A stretch of 34,497 nt of DNA. It comes from Chloroflexota bacterium. Its GTDB lineage: Bacteria > Chloroflexota > Anaerolineae > Anaerolineales > UBA11858. Position 1 is the first letter of the stretch; each line of letters starts with the position of its first letter. Below the pieces are notes generated by a model, which saw only the letters and a list, made by a program, of their open reading frames with translations, did no database searches and had not been told where the DNA came from. The position numbers and the translations under genes were made by a program. This document shows positions 1 through 6,835 of the stretch, in pieces. The stretch is from NCBI GenBank assembly GCA_030609055.1, contig JAUWCZ010000014.1, positions 1-34,497 on the forward strand, written 5' to 3'.

Positions 1-243
1 ATCAGGTATCCCGAAAAATCCTAATTGATGCTGGAGATGTTCCAAACGCGCATGGTCAGGCACCACAATATGCACGGTCTCATGCTCATGTAAAGCCATG
101 GTCATAAGCAGCCAGAGGTGTTCCAGATGCAATTGAGATCCTTCATTGGTATCATTATGAGGCCATATCAGCCAGGTCCCTTGATGAGGTTCCCATTCGG
201 CCGGCATACGATAACCTAAAGTTTTTGGCGTTTCGTTTTCCAA
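1..243 (-). CDS. Agmatine deiminase family protein, N-terminal part (runs off left edge)
   Basis: Reading leftward from a TTG at 243, 81 codons stay open to the window edge. The sequence has GYRMPAEWEPH at residues 10-20, then TWLIWPHND. This is the N-terminal signature of the agmatine deiminase / Porphyromonas-type peptidylarginine deiminase family, which hydrolyses guanidino groups to ureido groups and ammonia. The TTG start is preferred because AGGAG (250-254) lies 6 nt upstream. The first ATG (207) would cut into the conserved motif. The start lies 9 nt after the stop of the preceding methyltransferase gene, so the two are probably co-transcribed. The catalytic Cys/His/Asp residues lie outside the window, so the substrate (agmatine, arginine or a methylated guanidine) cannot be judged. 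Confidence 0.85.
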   Translation of the reverse strand, partial: MENETPKTLGYRMPAEWEPHQGTWLIWPHNDTNEGSQLHLEHLWLLMTMALHEHETVHIVVPDHARLEHLQHQLGFFGIPD

Positions 244-252
244 GGATAACTC

Positions 253-1713
253 CTAGGCTTGCAGTCTTGCCGCTTCCTTATCGGCTGCCGCCAGGATACG
301 GTCCAGTTCAGATAGTTTTTCCATGGGCAGAGGTTCGGGCTGATGGGTGTCATTGATACGGTTGAACTTCTCCAGCGCAACTTCCCTGGAAGACCGCCGT
401 TCATCACCCAGATAGATTTCTTCTGTGATCGGACCTAACAAGAAGTCGCGGATGTGCTCCCTGGTGTGTTTCTCCCTTAAGAAATGGGAACCCGGACCGA
501 CGGATTTGATCACATCCAAGGCAAGATCAGCCTCGTCGAATTTAAGCTCCCGATAGGCTTGGTATACTTCATAGCATAACTCGTGATCGAGAATGATCTG
601 CTCGGGATAAAGCAGCATGGAACCATCCAGCATGCCAAGATATCCGCAGATCTCACCCCCACTCACAGGGATGAATGCCGCACCCATCCCTGTTGCACTG
701 CCGGAGTACCAGCCAATGTCCTTGGCATCACAGCTGGTCCCTCCACCTCCCAGACTGGGCACGTTCCAGTTGTGAGCGATTTGTACTGTACTTGTACCAA
801 AGGGAAAATCAACTCCTGTCACATATCCTCCTGTACGGGGGTGCATCAGGGAGACTTCAATTGAGTGGAATACCGGCGCTCCCGGATGCGCTAATTGCAT
901 CAGCACCATGGCGCTGACAACTTCAGCATCACCTGATACCAGGGCGCCCCAGGGTGTGGCCGGAGCGGTGGACCCCATGGTTGGCATGGCCATAAAACTA
1001 GTGGGAATGCCTGCCTCAGCAAACACCAGAGCAGTTTCAATGCCATGCTCATCTTGAGCAAGCGGTGCGATGGTGCATATATTGGCGCAGATCGGGGGAC
1101 GTTTCCGACGTTCGGCATCGCTGCCAGCAACAACTGTCGCCATCTCTACCAGATAGGGAGCCAATTCCGGGAATACCGTTGTCCCCCCTCGAACGTGCTT
1201 TAAGGTATTGGTTAACCCGGCGTGGCATTCATGCAGCGGTGCTGTTAATCCATGATCCTGGGCACTCACCAGCGGCCAGAAGAAACCAATCAACGGCAGC
1301 GCATCACTGATCCGAGCCATCCGGGCAACATCTTCCTTCTGTGAATGCCTCTCTTGCCGGGTTTCAAGATCAATCACCCGGGTGCCGCAGCCATCTGTAG
1401 ATAGATAGGAGTGTTTTCCATCCAGGATTAAATCAAATCGCGGTTCTCGCCCTCCCAAGATAAACGATCGAGGCGCAGTCGAGAGGGCTTTGTCTACCAA
1501 ATCGGCAGATATCCGCACGATTTGGGTATTCCGATCGACGTCAGCCCCATGGTCTGCAAAGATATCCAAAGCTTTAGCGGATGGGAAACGCACACCTACT
1601 TCTTGCAGTATTTGTAATGTGCCATCCTTAAGAGTATCAAGTTGTGTTTGAGACAATACCTCGCGTTTGTTTTCAGATGAAAAAGCAAGGATATCAGGTG
1701 TTTTTGAATTCAT
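253..1713 (-). CDS. MttB-family trimethylamine/betaine:corrinoid methyltransferase homologue, non-pyrrolysine (paralogue 1)
   Basis: A 486-residue protein of the MttB family, which moves a methyl group from a (quaternary) amine to a Co(I) corrinoid protein. It aligns by eye along its whole length with the next upstream gene: N-terminal LDTLKDGTLQILQEVGVRFPS, then DGCGTRVIDL, the VSAQD segment and a C-terminal HLREKHTREHIR. The frame is full length with no internal amber codon, so it is not a pyrrolysine MttB. It belongs with the larger MtgB-like group, whose known members act on glycine betaine, carnitine, proline betaine and similar compounds. The DxQAG motif kept in paralogue 3 (4027..5448) is absent here; the position reads DAKDIGWYSG. 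The gene is 36 nt downstream of paralogue 2, in an operon. The substrate is unknown. Confidence 0.88.
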   Translation of the reverse strand: MNSKTPDILAFSSENKREVLSQTQLDTLKDGTLQILQEVGVRFPSAKALDIFADHGADVDRNTQIVRISADLVDKALSTAPRSFILGGREPRFDLILDGKHSYLSTDGCGTRVIDLETRQERHSQKEDVARMARISDALPLIGFFWPLVSAQDHGLTAPLHECHAGLTNTLKHVRGGTTVFPELAPYLVEMATVVAGSDAERRKRPPICANICTIAPLAQDEHGIETALVFAEAGIPTSFMAMPTMGSTAPATPWGALVSGDAEVVSAMVLMQLAHPGAPVFHSIEVSLMHPRTGGYVTGVDFPFGTSTVQIAHNWNVPSLGGGGTSCDAKDIGWYSGSATGMGAAFIPVSGGEICGYLGMLDGSMLLYPEQIILDHELCYEVYQAYRELKFDEADLALDVIKSVGPGSHFLREKHTREHIRDFLLGPITEEIYLGDERRSSREVALEKFNRINDTHQPEPLPMEKLSELDRILAAADKEAARLQA

Positions 1714-1749
1714 ATATACAACCTTTTTACTAATAACATCAGCTCTAAT

Positions 1750-3198
1750 TTATTCTATTAACTCTTTTTCGGCATTTGCTATTATACGGTTGATTTCATC
1801 CTGCACATTTTCTGAAGGTGGTTCAGGATGATGATTGTCCATGATCCATTTAACTTTTTCGCGGGCATATTCTACAGGATGACGATATTTACCCTTCTCA
1901 TTTATTTGATGGCTAACACTTCGAACCATTGCTGTCCGCATATGTTTCCTAGTGTGTTTTTGACCTAAAAAGTGTCCCCCTGGTTTAACTATATCGATCA
2001 CGTCAACTGCCAATGTCTCCGGGTTGACCTCCATATCCATAAGAGAGTAGCGGGCCCGGTGATAAATATCATCATCCAGAATGATAGCCTCAGGGTATAA
2101 CAATGTGTAAGTATCCCGCAGACCAATTCCAGTGACAATTTCGGCTCCTGCCAGGGCTACCAGGAGGGGGTCGGTGGTCACTTCGGCAGCTGACCGCCAG
2201 CTATCCAATGCGGGGGATTCTGTACCGAAGGCACCACCCAGGGCAGGCATACCCCAATGATGTGCCATCTCTACTGGGGCGTACCGAACACGGGAATCCA
2301 ACGGATACCCCACATAAGCACCCGTTCGAGGATCCGCCCAAGCATGCAGGATTGAATGAAATACTGGTGTTCCAGGATTCGCTAACTGCATCAAAACTGT
2401 GGCGCTAATAACCTCGGCATCACCGATTACCAACGCTCCTGCGTAAGCTGCTGGCGCGGTTGTGCCTAAAGTGGGCATTGACATAACTACTATCGGTATG
2501 CCAGCTTCTCCCAAGACTAAAGCACCCTCGATGGCTTCTTTATCCTGCATAAGGGGAGCAATAGTACATACAATCAGCGATATCGGCGGGCGGCGACGCA
2601 CTTCTTCCAGGCTACCCCGCAATACCGTTGCCATCTCAACCCCATAACGGCAGATAATCTCACCCATCATGGTTACGCTCTGGTAATGTTTAGTATTATT
2701 CTTCCAGGTAACGTCCAATTCGTGCAGTGGCGAGGTAACACCACAATCCTGGGCACTGACCATCGTCCAACTAAATGCCATGGAAGATAGATAGTCATTG
2801 ATACGAGCCATCATACCAACATCATCTTTCCTGGATGCTCGCCGCTCACCTGTCTTAAAATCAATTACATTGTGACCACAGCCATCATTGGTAAAGAAAG
2901 ATATACCTTCCTGGAGTTTTAAATCAAACTCGGGATCGCGCGCCCCGAGAGTGAAATAGCGCGGAATTGTCGACATTGCCTTAAAAACAAGCTCCCGCGG
3001 GATTTTTACAATTTGCGAGTCATCGTCAACCTCCGCACCATGCCCGGCGAAGATAGCCAGCGCCTTTTGAGATGGAAATTGAACCCCTGTCGTCTCAAGA
3101 ACCCTAAGGGTGGCTTCTTGCAAATTATCCAACTGCTGATCATTTAAGAAGGATAATTCTTGAGATGTTCTTATCGGTTCAATTGGTGGACGTTCCAT
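1750..3198 (-). CDS. MttB-family trimethylamine/betaine:corrinoid methyltransferase homologue, non-pyrrolysine (paralogue 2)
   Basis: A 482-residue MttB-family protein, clearly a tandem duplicate of the 253..1713 gene. The two share LDNLQEATLRVLETTGVQFPS near the N-terminus, the TNDGCGHNVIDF block, and the HFLGQKHTRKHMR block near the C-terminus. There is no in-frame amber codon. It starts 11 nt after the stop of the corrinoid protein gene, the tightest spacing in the cluster. It is therefore the best candidate for the dedicated partner of that corrinoid protein. In the region where canonical MttB carries pyrrolysine, this protein reads GTESPALDSWRSA. This departs both from paralogue 3 and from paralogue 1 and suggests a different methyl donor. 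The family assignment is firm; the substrate is not inferable. Confidence 0.88.
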   Translation of the reverse strand: MERPPIEPIRTSQELSFLNDQQLDNLQEATLRVLETTGVQFPSQKALAIFAGHGAEVDDDSQIVKIPRELVFKAMSTIPRYFTLGARDPEFDLKLQEGISFFTNDGCGHNVIDFKTGERRASRKDDVGMMARINDYLSSMAFSWTMVSAQDCGVTSPLHELDVTWKNNTKHYQSVTMMGEIICRYGVEMATVLRGSLEEVRRRPPISLIVCTIAPLMQDKEAIEGALVLGEAGIPIVVMSMPTLGTTAPAAYAGALVIGDAEVISATVLMQLANPGTPVFHSILHAWADPRTGAYVGYPLDSRVRYAPVEMAHHWGMPALGGAFGTESPALDSWRSAAEVTTDPLLVALAGAEIVTGIGLRDTYTLLYPEAIILDDDIYHRARYSLMDMEVNPETLAVDVIDIVKPGGHFLGQKHTRKHMRTAMVRSVSHQINEKGKYRHPVEYAREKVKWIMDNHHPEPPSENVQDEINRIIANAEKELIE

Positions 3199-3209
3199 CC
3201 TTCATACTC

Positions 3210-3860
3210 CTAAACTGGTGCATCCATTAGCCTGTAAGCGATATCTACTGCGGAAATTGCATCTTCTGCATATCCATCAGCACCGATCTCTTGGGCATAA
3301 AGATCGGTAACAGGTGCTCCACCAATCATGACTTTCACACTGTCTCTTATACCGGCACTCTCCAAGGCTTCTATAAGCTTCTTCTGCTGAAGCATTGTGG
3401 TTGTAAGCAGTGCCGAAGCACCCACGATATCTGCCTTATTCTCTTTAATTGCTGCTACAAAGGCTTCTGAATTTTGGTCGACACCGATGTCGGTGACCAG
3501 AAAACCATTGGCAGTGAGCATTGTGCCGACAAGGGTTTTTCCGATCTCATGCAGGTCTCCTGCGACTGTTCCCAGCACTACGCGACCAACAACTTCTCTC
3601 TCCTGACCGCTAACCAGGGCAGGTTCAAGAATATCCAGGGCGGCTTTCATGGCATCAGCTCCGATGATCAGCTCGGGTAAGTAATAATCCCCTTTCGAGA
3701 ATAATTCCCCAACCTCTTGAATGCCTGGCGTCAAACCAAGATTGATACAATCAAGAGGATCGACGCTCTGGTCCAAGGCTTGCTTAGCAAATATTTCGGC
3801 ATCTTCTGGCTCTCCGTCAATCACGGCCTGCTTTAATTTCCCAATTAGTTCTTCAGACAT
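3210..3860 (-). CDS. Corrinoid methyl-carrier protein (MttC/MtgC type)
   Basis: A 216-residue cobalamin-binding protein with an N-terminal helical cap (about residues 1-85) and a Rossmann-like B12 domain. The B12 signature DLHEIGK supplies the lower-axial histidine to cobalt and is followed by a conserved GxxxxxxGA-type tail (VMIGGAPV). It would accept methyl from an MttB-family enzyme and pass it to a second methyltransferase. The start was moved to ATG 3860: AAGGAG at 3867-3872 sits 6 nt upstream, and the longer reading from 3881 has no Shine-Dalgarno sequence. It is the only corrinoid protein seen among three MttB homologues, so it either serves all three or others lie elsewhere. No methyltransferase II (MtgA/MtbA type) and no reductive activator (RamA/RACE) is in the window. 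Confidence 0.93.
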   Translation of the reverse strand: MSEELIGKLKQAVIDGEPEDAEIFAKQALDQSVDPLDCINLGLTPGIQEVGELFSKGDYYLPELIIGADAMKAALDILEPALVSGQEREVVGRVVLGTVAGDLHEIGKTLVGTMLTANGFLVTDIGVDQNSEAFVAAIKENKADIVGASALLTTTMLQQKKLIEALESAGIRDSVKVMIGGAPVTDLYAQEIGADGYAEDAISAVDIAYRLMDAPV

Positions 3861-4026
3861 TTTCATCTCCTTTTCAATCAACCTATTTGAATAATTATGT
3901 TATTAGTCTAAATGATTTTACATGAAGTTCACACCCCAATCTTTTTTTCAATCACCAAAATCCTGTCTGTTTCCGCTTGATCCTCTCAGTCCACGGGTAG
4001 GTACTGGTGTTATTCCAAAATATGGT

Positions 4027-5448
4027 TTAGCCTTCATAACTAAAATCAGGTAAAAAGCGACGCATTATGCGCTCAATCTCCGCCTCAACGCTTGCAGGCA
4101 GCGGTGGGGGTTGATGATTTGCCACGATTTCCTGCGCTTTACGACTGCAAATTTGGTCGATGGTTTCGCCTTTCTCTTTCCAGGTATCATAAGTATCTCG
4201 GCTGATAATCTCAGGATACCAATGACGCCGGTAGTTTTGCAGAGTGTGTGGAGCAGACAAAAAATTTCCCCGGGGAGTAAGCGCCTTAATTAATTCAATT
4301 TCCTCCTTTATGTCGTGCACAGAAATTCCATCCCACATGCGACGTATCCCGGCAATAATCTCGTTATCAAAAATCATCTGCTGATAGGAAATTGCAGATC
4401 CAGCATCTACCGCGCCTACTCCATATATAATGGAAGCACCTTCCTGAAGCAGGGGGATTGCGGTGTTGGTTTTTTCGAAACCAGCTTGAGCATCCAATTC
4501 TTTGGCGTCAGTTGAGAGCCCGCCGCACATAGAATGAATACCATAATAATTTGCCATAATGGCAGCTCCGCTGTTAATCATTCCACGTTCAGGAGCGCCG
4601 AGAGGTAGTAAGCCCGTTTTCATGTCAAGCACTGCAGAGACACTACCATAAATTAATGACGTCTTAGGATATAGATTTTGCAACACCACGATCCAGGCCA
4701 GAATGTCCGTGTTAATAACAATTAATTCACCGAGAAGGGTCACTGGCGCGGACGCTCCTCCCATAGCCATGCTCAACAGAGTAATAGGGACGCCGTATTC
4801 TGCCCATTTAAGCATACAGTTTACATTCTCGGGAGTGAAGTATCCCGGACTGATTGGACAGTACAAGGTGGCAAAGTGGGGTTTTGCATGGAATGCCTTT
4901 TCACCTCCCACAACAGAAAATAACATCTCGGCAGCGGCATCCACGCGATCTGGTGAAAGTGTGCGGTGGACGATGGGTTTGGTAGTATTCCGCAGTAACT
5001 CGGTAATCTCCACCAGGTCTGAGTATTCTCCTTGGTCTGTGGCGGTCACTGTAGGGCGAACAATATCTATCTGAGGAAGGGCATCTTGGATGGCGACTAA
5101 CTGGCAGACATCTTGCCTTGTAGATGATCGATGTTCCCCAGAGTTGAGATCGAATACATTTACGGGGGTCCCAGCTCCCATAAAGCAAGCGTCAATCCCA
5201 AAGTGAGCCAGACTATTCCCCTCCCGGTTGTAGATCTTGACATCCTTAGGCAAGGTCTTAAGGGCAGAATCCAATAAATCAGGTGTAATCCGAACCATCT
5301 GGGATTCCAGATCGACGAGGAATCCCGCAGATGCAAGGCGTGCCAGAACTTTATCGACTGGTACACAAAACCCAACTTTTGTGAGGATGTCTACTGACGA
5401 TTCATGGACAAGATTAGCGATAGTCTCAGAGTGATGTGATTTTCTCAT
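4027..5448 (-). CDS. MttB-family corrinoid methyltransferase homologue, non-pyrrolysine (paralogue 3)
   Basis: A 473-residue MttB-family protein, more distant from paralogues 1 and 2 than those are from each other. It keeps the motif GGLSTDAKELDAQAGFEKT near residues 308-326, the segment that carries pyrrolysine in archaeal MttB but here has only ordinary residues and no in-frame stop. The C-terminus reads GNFLSAPHTLQNYRR. It is separated from the corrinoid protein gene downstream by about 165 nt, longer than other gaps in the cluster. It lies about 50 nt after the Lrp-type regulator. It probably demethylates a different compound from the tandem pair, but this is inference only. Confidence 0.87.
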   Translation of the reverse strand: MRKSHHSETIANLVHESSVDILTKVGFCVPVDKVLARLASAGFLVDLESQMVRITPDLLDSALKTLPKDVKIYNREGNSLAHFGIDACFMGAGTPVNVFDLNSGEHRSSTRQDVCQLVAIQDALPQIDIVRPTVTATDQGEYSDLVEITELLRNTTKPIVHRTLSPDRVDAAAEMLFSVVGGEKAFHAKPHFATLYCPISPGYFTPENVNCMLKWAEYGVPITLLSMAMGGASAPVTLLGELIVINTDILAWIVVLQNLYPKTSLIYGSVSAVLDMKTGLLPLGAPERGMINSGAAIMANYYGIHSMCGGLSTDAKELDAQAGFEKTNTAIPLLQEGASIIYGVGAVDAGSAISYQQMIFDNEIIAGIRRMWDGISVHDIKEEIELIKALTPRGNFLSAPHTLQNYRRHWYPEIISRDTYDTWKEKGETIDQICSRKAQEIVANHQPPPLPASVEAEIERIMRRFLPDFSYEG

Positions 5449-5499
5449 ACCTTTTCCCGTGATGTATGAACAAGACCACGGTATTGAATAGGTAGTTGG

Positions 5500-5994
5500 T
5501 TAGGGATGCTCTACAGATTCATTCCATTGATTTGCGAATTGTGGGGGTCCAGCTTCGCCCCAGCGGTAAGACAATTTATGCATCTTGAGAATCATAAAAG
5601 ATTGGGTGCGCTCTACACCTGATATCTGTTGAAGTTTATCATTGAGGAAGGATACAAAATGCTCCCGGTCTCTACAGAAGACTTCCGCTATCAAGTCAAA
5701 TTCTCCCGCTGCCTGGAACAAATATGCCACCTCAGGCAACTTGGCAATCTCATCAGCAATGGAAGAGAGCAAGTTTGTTTGGACAGATATCCCAATCATT
5801 GCTGCTTCTTCCCACCCCATATTATGTGGTTCAACAATGGCTACAACCTGCATTGTGCCGTTATCGATGAGTTGTTTAACACGTCGCCGCACAGTCCCCT
5901 CAGTTGTATCTAATTCGGTGGCTATCTTTGTGAGGGGCATGCGCCCATCATATTGGAGGAAGGATATGATTTCTCGATCAAGTTCATCTACCAT
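5500..5994 (-). CDS. Lrp/AsnC family transcriptional regulator
   Basis: A 164-residue feast/famine regulator. An N-terminal winged helix covers about residues 1-55 (DREIISFLQYDGRMPLTKIA, then TEGTVRRRVKQL as the recognition helix). A RAM/AsnC effector domain follows at about residues 65-150. It is the first gene of the corrinoid methyltransferase cluster on the same strand, so local control of the cluster by an amino-acid-like ligand is plausible. The start at ATG 5994 has no Shine-Dalgarno sequence. Instead TTGACA (6023-6028), 16 nt, TAAAAT (6001-6006) and 6 nt precede the ATG, so transcription should begin at or next to the start codon (leaderless mRNA). Confidence 0.93.
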   Translation of the reverse strand: MVDELDREIISFLQYDGRMPLTKIATELDTTEGTVRRRVKQLIDNGTMQVVAIVEPHNMGWEEAAMIGISVQTNLLSSIADEIAKLPEVAYLFQAAGEFDLIAEVFCRDREHFVSFLNDKLQQISGVERTQSFMILKMHKLSYRWGEAGPPQFANQWNESVEHP

Positions 5995-6000
5995 GCTTTC

Positions 6001-6028
6001 ATTTTACCGAAATTCGTAACGCTGTCAA
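6001..6028 (-). promoter_or_regulatory. Promoter of the Lrp/AsnC gene, leaderless layout
   Basis: On the minus strand TTGACA (6028-6023) is separated by 16 nt from TAAAAT (6006-6001), and the ATG at 5994 begins 6 nt after the -10 box. A perfect -35 and near-perfect -10 make this a strong promoter. The spacing leaves no room for a 5' leader. Confidence 0.8.
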
Positions 6029-6195
6029 TGGTTTTAGATGTATAACGTTGCAATACCGCCCAAATATGTCGATTTTCATAATTTTCTAGCCTGTTTTTTA
6101 CTAAACCCATTGGCAATCATCAGACTAATAATTATCAAATTCAATATTTTTTAGGCATAATAAAGCGAAGGGATAACAACGAAGATTTTGATTGG

Positions 6196-6234
6196 AAAAG
6201 CAAAAGAAGCGAAATCCGTAATGGATTACGCTTC
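6196..6234 (-). terminator. Terminator-like hairpin after tRNA-Arg
   Basis: The inverted repeat 6206-6217 / 6223-6234 (GAAGCG-A-AATCC against GGATT-A-CGCTTC, 5-nt loop) forms an 11-bp stem with one A/A mismatch. On the minus strand it is followed by a T-rich stretch, CTTTTGCTTTT. It lies about 40 nt downstream of tRNA-Arg and would end that transcript. The remaining stretch 6029-6195 shows no gene or other clear signal. Confidence 0.65.
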
Positions 6235-6272
6235 CTATTAGATACCTAACCAGTTAATCCCCCTCTACAAGG

Positions 6273-6345
6273 CGCCCTCGGCAGGAATCGAACCTGCAAC
6301 CGTCGGATTAGAAGTCCGGTGCTCTATCCGTTGAGCTACGAGGGC
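6273..6345 (-). tRNA. tRNA-Arg (anticodon UCU)
   Basis: The cloverleaf is complete on the minus strand. The acceptor stem GCCCTCG (6345-6339) pairs with CGAGGGC (6280-6274), with discriminator G at 6273. The D-arm contains TAGCTCAACGGATAGAGC, the anticodon loop is CTTCTAA with UCU, and the T-arm is GCAGGTTCGAATCCTGC. The 3' CCA is not encoded; the genomic sequence continues CCTTG. It lies 20 nt beyond the stop of the 145-residue gene on the same strand and may be read from the same transcript. Confidence 0.97.
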
Positions 6346-6365
6346 ATATTCTCTTAAACCAGCCG

Positions 6366-6803
6366 CTATTTTCTAGATACCGGTCGGATCCCTTTGTATA
6401 CACGTGGACCGGAAATTGTCTGCAGAATTATCTGAGATGGACGATTTAAGGTTTCTGCTAATTCATCCGGGGATAAGGGTTGATTTCCGTTAGAAAGGAA
6501 CAATCGGAAAAGGGCTTCTGTCAGGGTCGTTTGCTCTGTAATGAACTGCTCTTCCTTTGCACAGTGTGAAATCAAGGTGTGCTGCAGTCCATCCACGCAC
6601 TGGACTTCCGCAGTTTCCGGATCTATCCAATCAACTTCTTTGTCTCCGGAGATGTTTGCGTACATCTCCTGGTGTTCATCACAGAGGCAGCTTCTTAAGT
6701 TAACCCGCCAAGACCGATCGTGTTCCTTCCACCAATCGAAATCAATTTGAAACGGTGTTTCAACCGTAGGTTTGAGCAAACTCGACAACTTGGGTTTTGG
6801 CAC
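6366..6803 (-). CDS. Conserved-looking protein of unknown function with winged-helix-like C-terminus
   Basis: A 145-residue protein that I do not recognise. It starts at GTG 6803 behind an unusually strong Shine-Dalgarno sequence (AGGAGGAAGGAG at 6811-6822, 7 nt spacing). Four cysteines occur in the first half, as RSCLCDEHQ and as VQCVDG...SHC, and could bind a metal. The C-terminal third (about 95-140, EALFRLFLSNGNQPLSPDEL then PSQIILQTI) reads like a winged-helix segment. It is 32 nt downstream of the 527-residue gene, which also ends in a winged-helix-like segment, so the two probably work together. No signal peptide or membrane segment is visible. Function unknown. Confidence 0.75.
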   Translation of the reverse strand: MPKPKLSSLLKPTVETPFQIDFDWWKEHDRSWRVNLRSCLCDEHQEMYANISGDKEVDWIDPETAEVQCVDGLQHTLISHCAKEEQFITEQTTLTEALFRLFLSNGNQPLSPDELAETLNRPSQIILQTISGPRVYKGIRPVSRK

Positions 6804-6835
6804 CGCTGCTCTCCTTCCTCCTGATCTAGATTGGT

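Noticed and set aside
253-5448. Pyrrolysine (amber) codon in the MttB homologues
   Set aside because: All three frames are full length with no internal TAG; amber appears only as an ordinary terminal stop.
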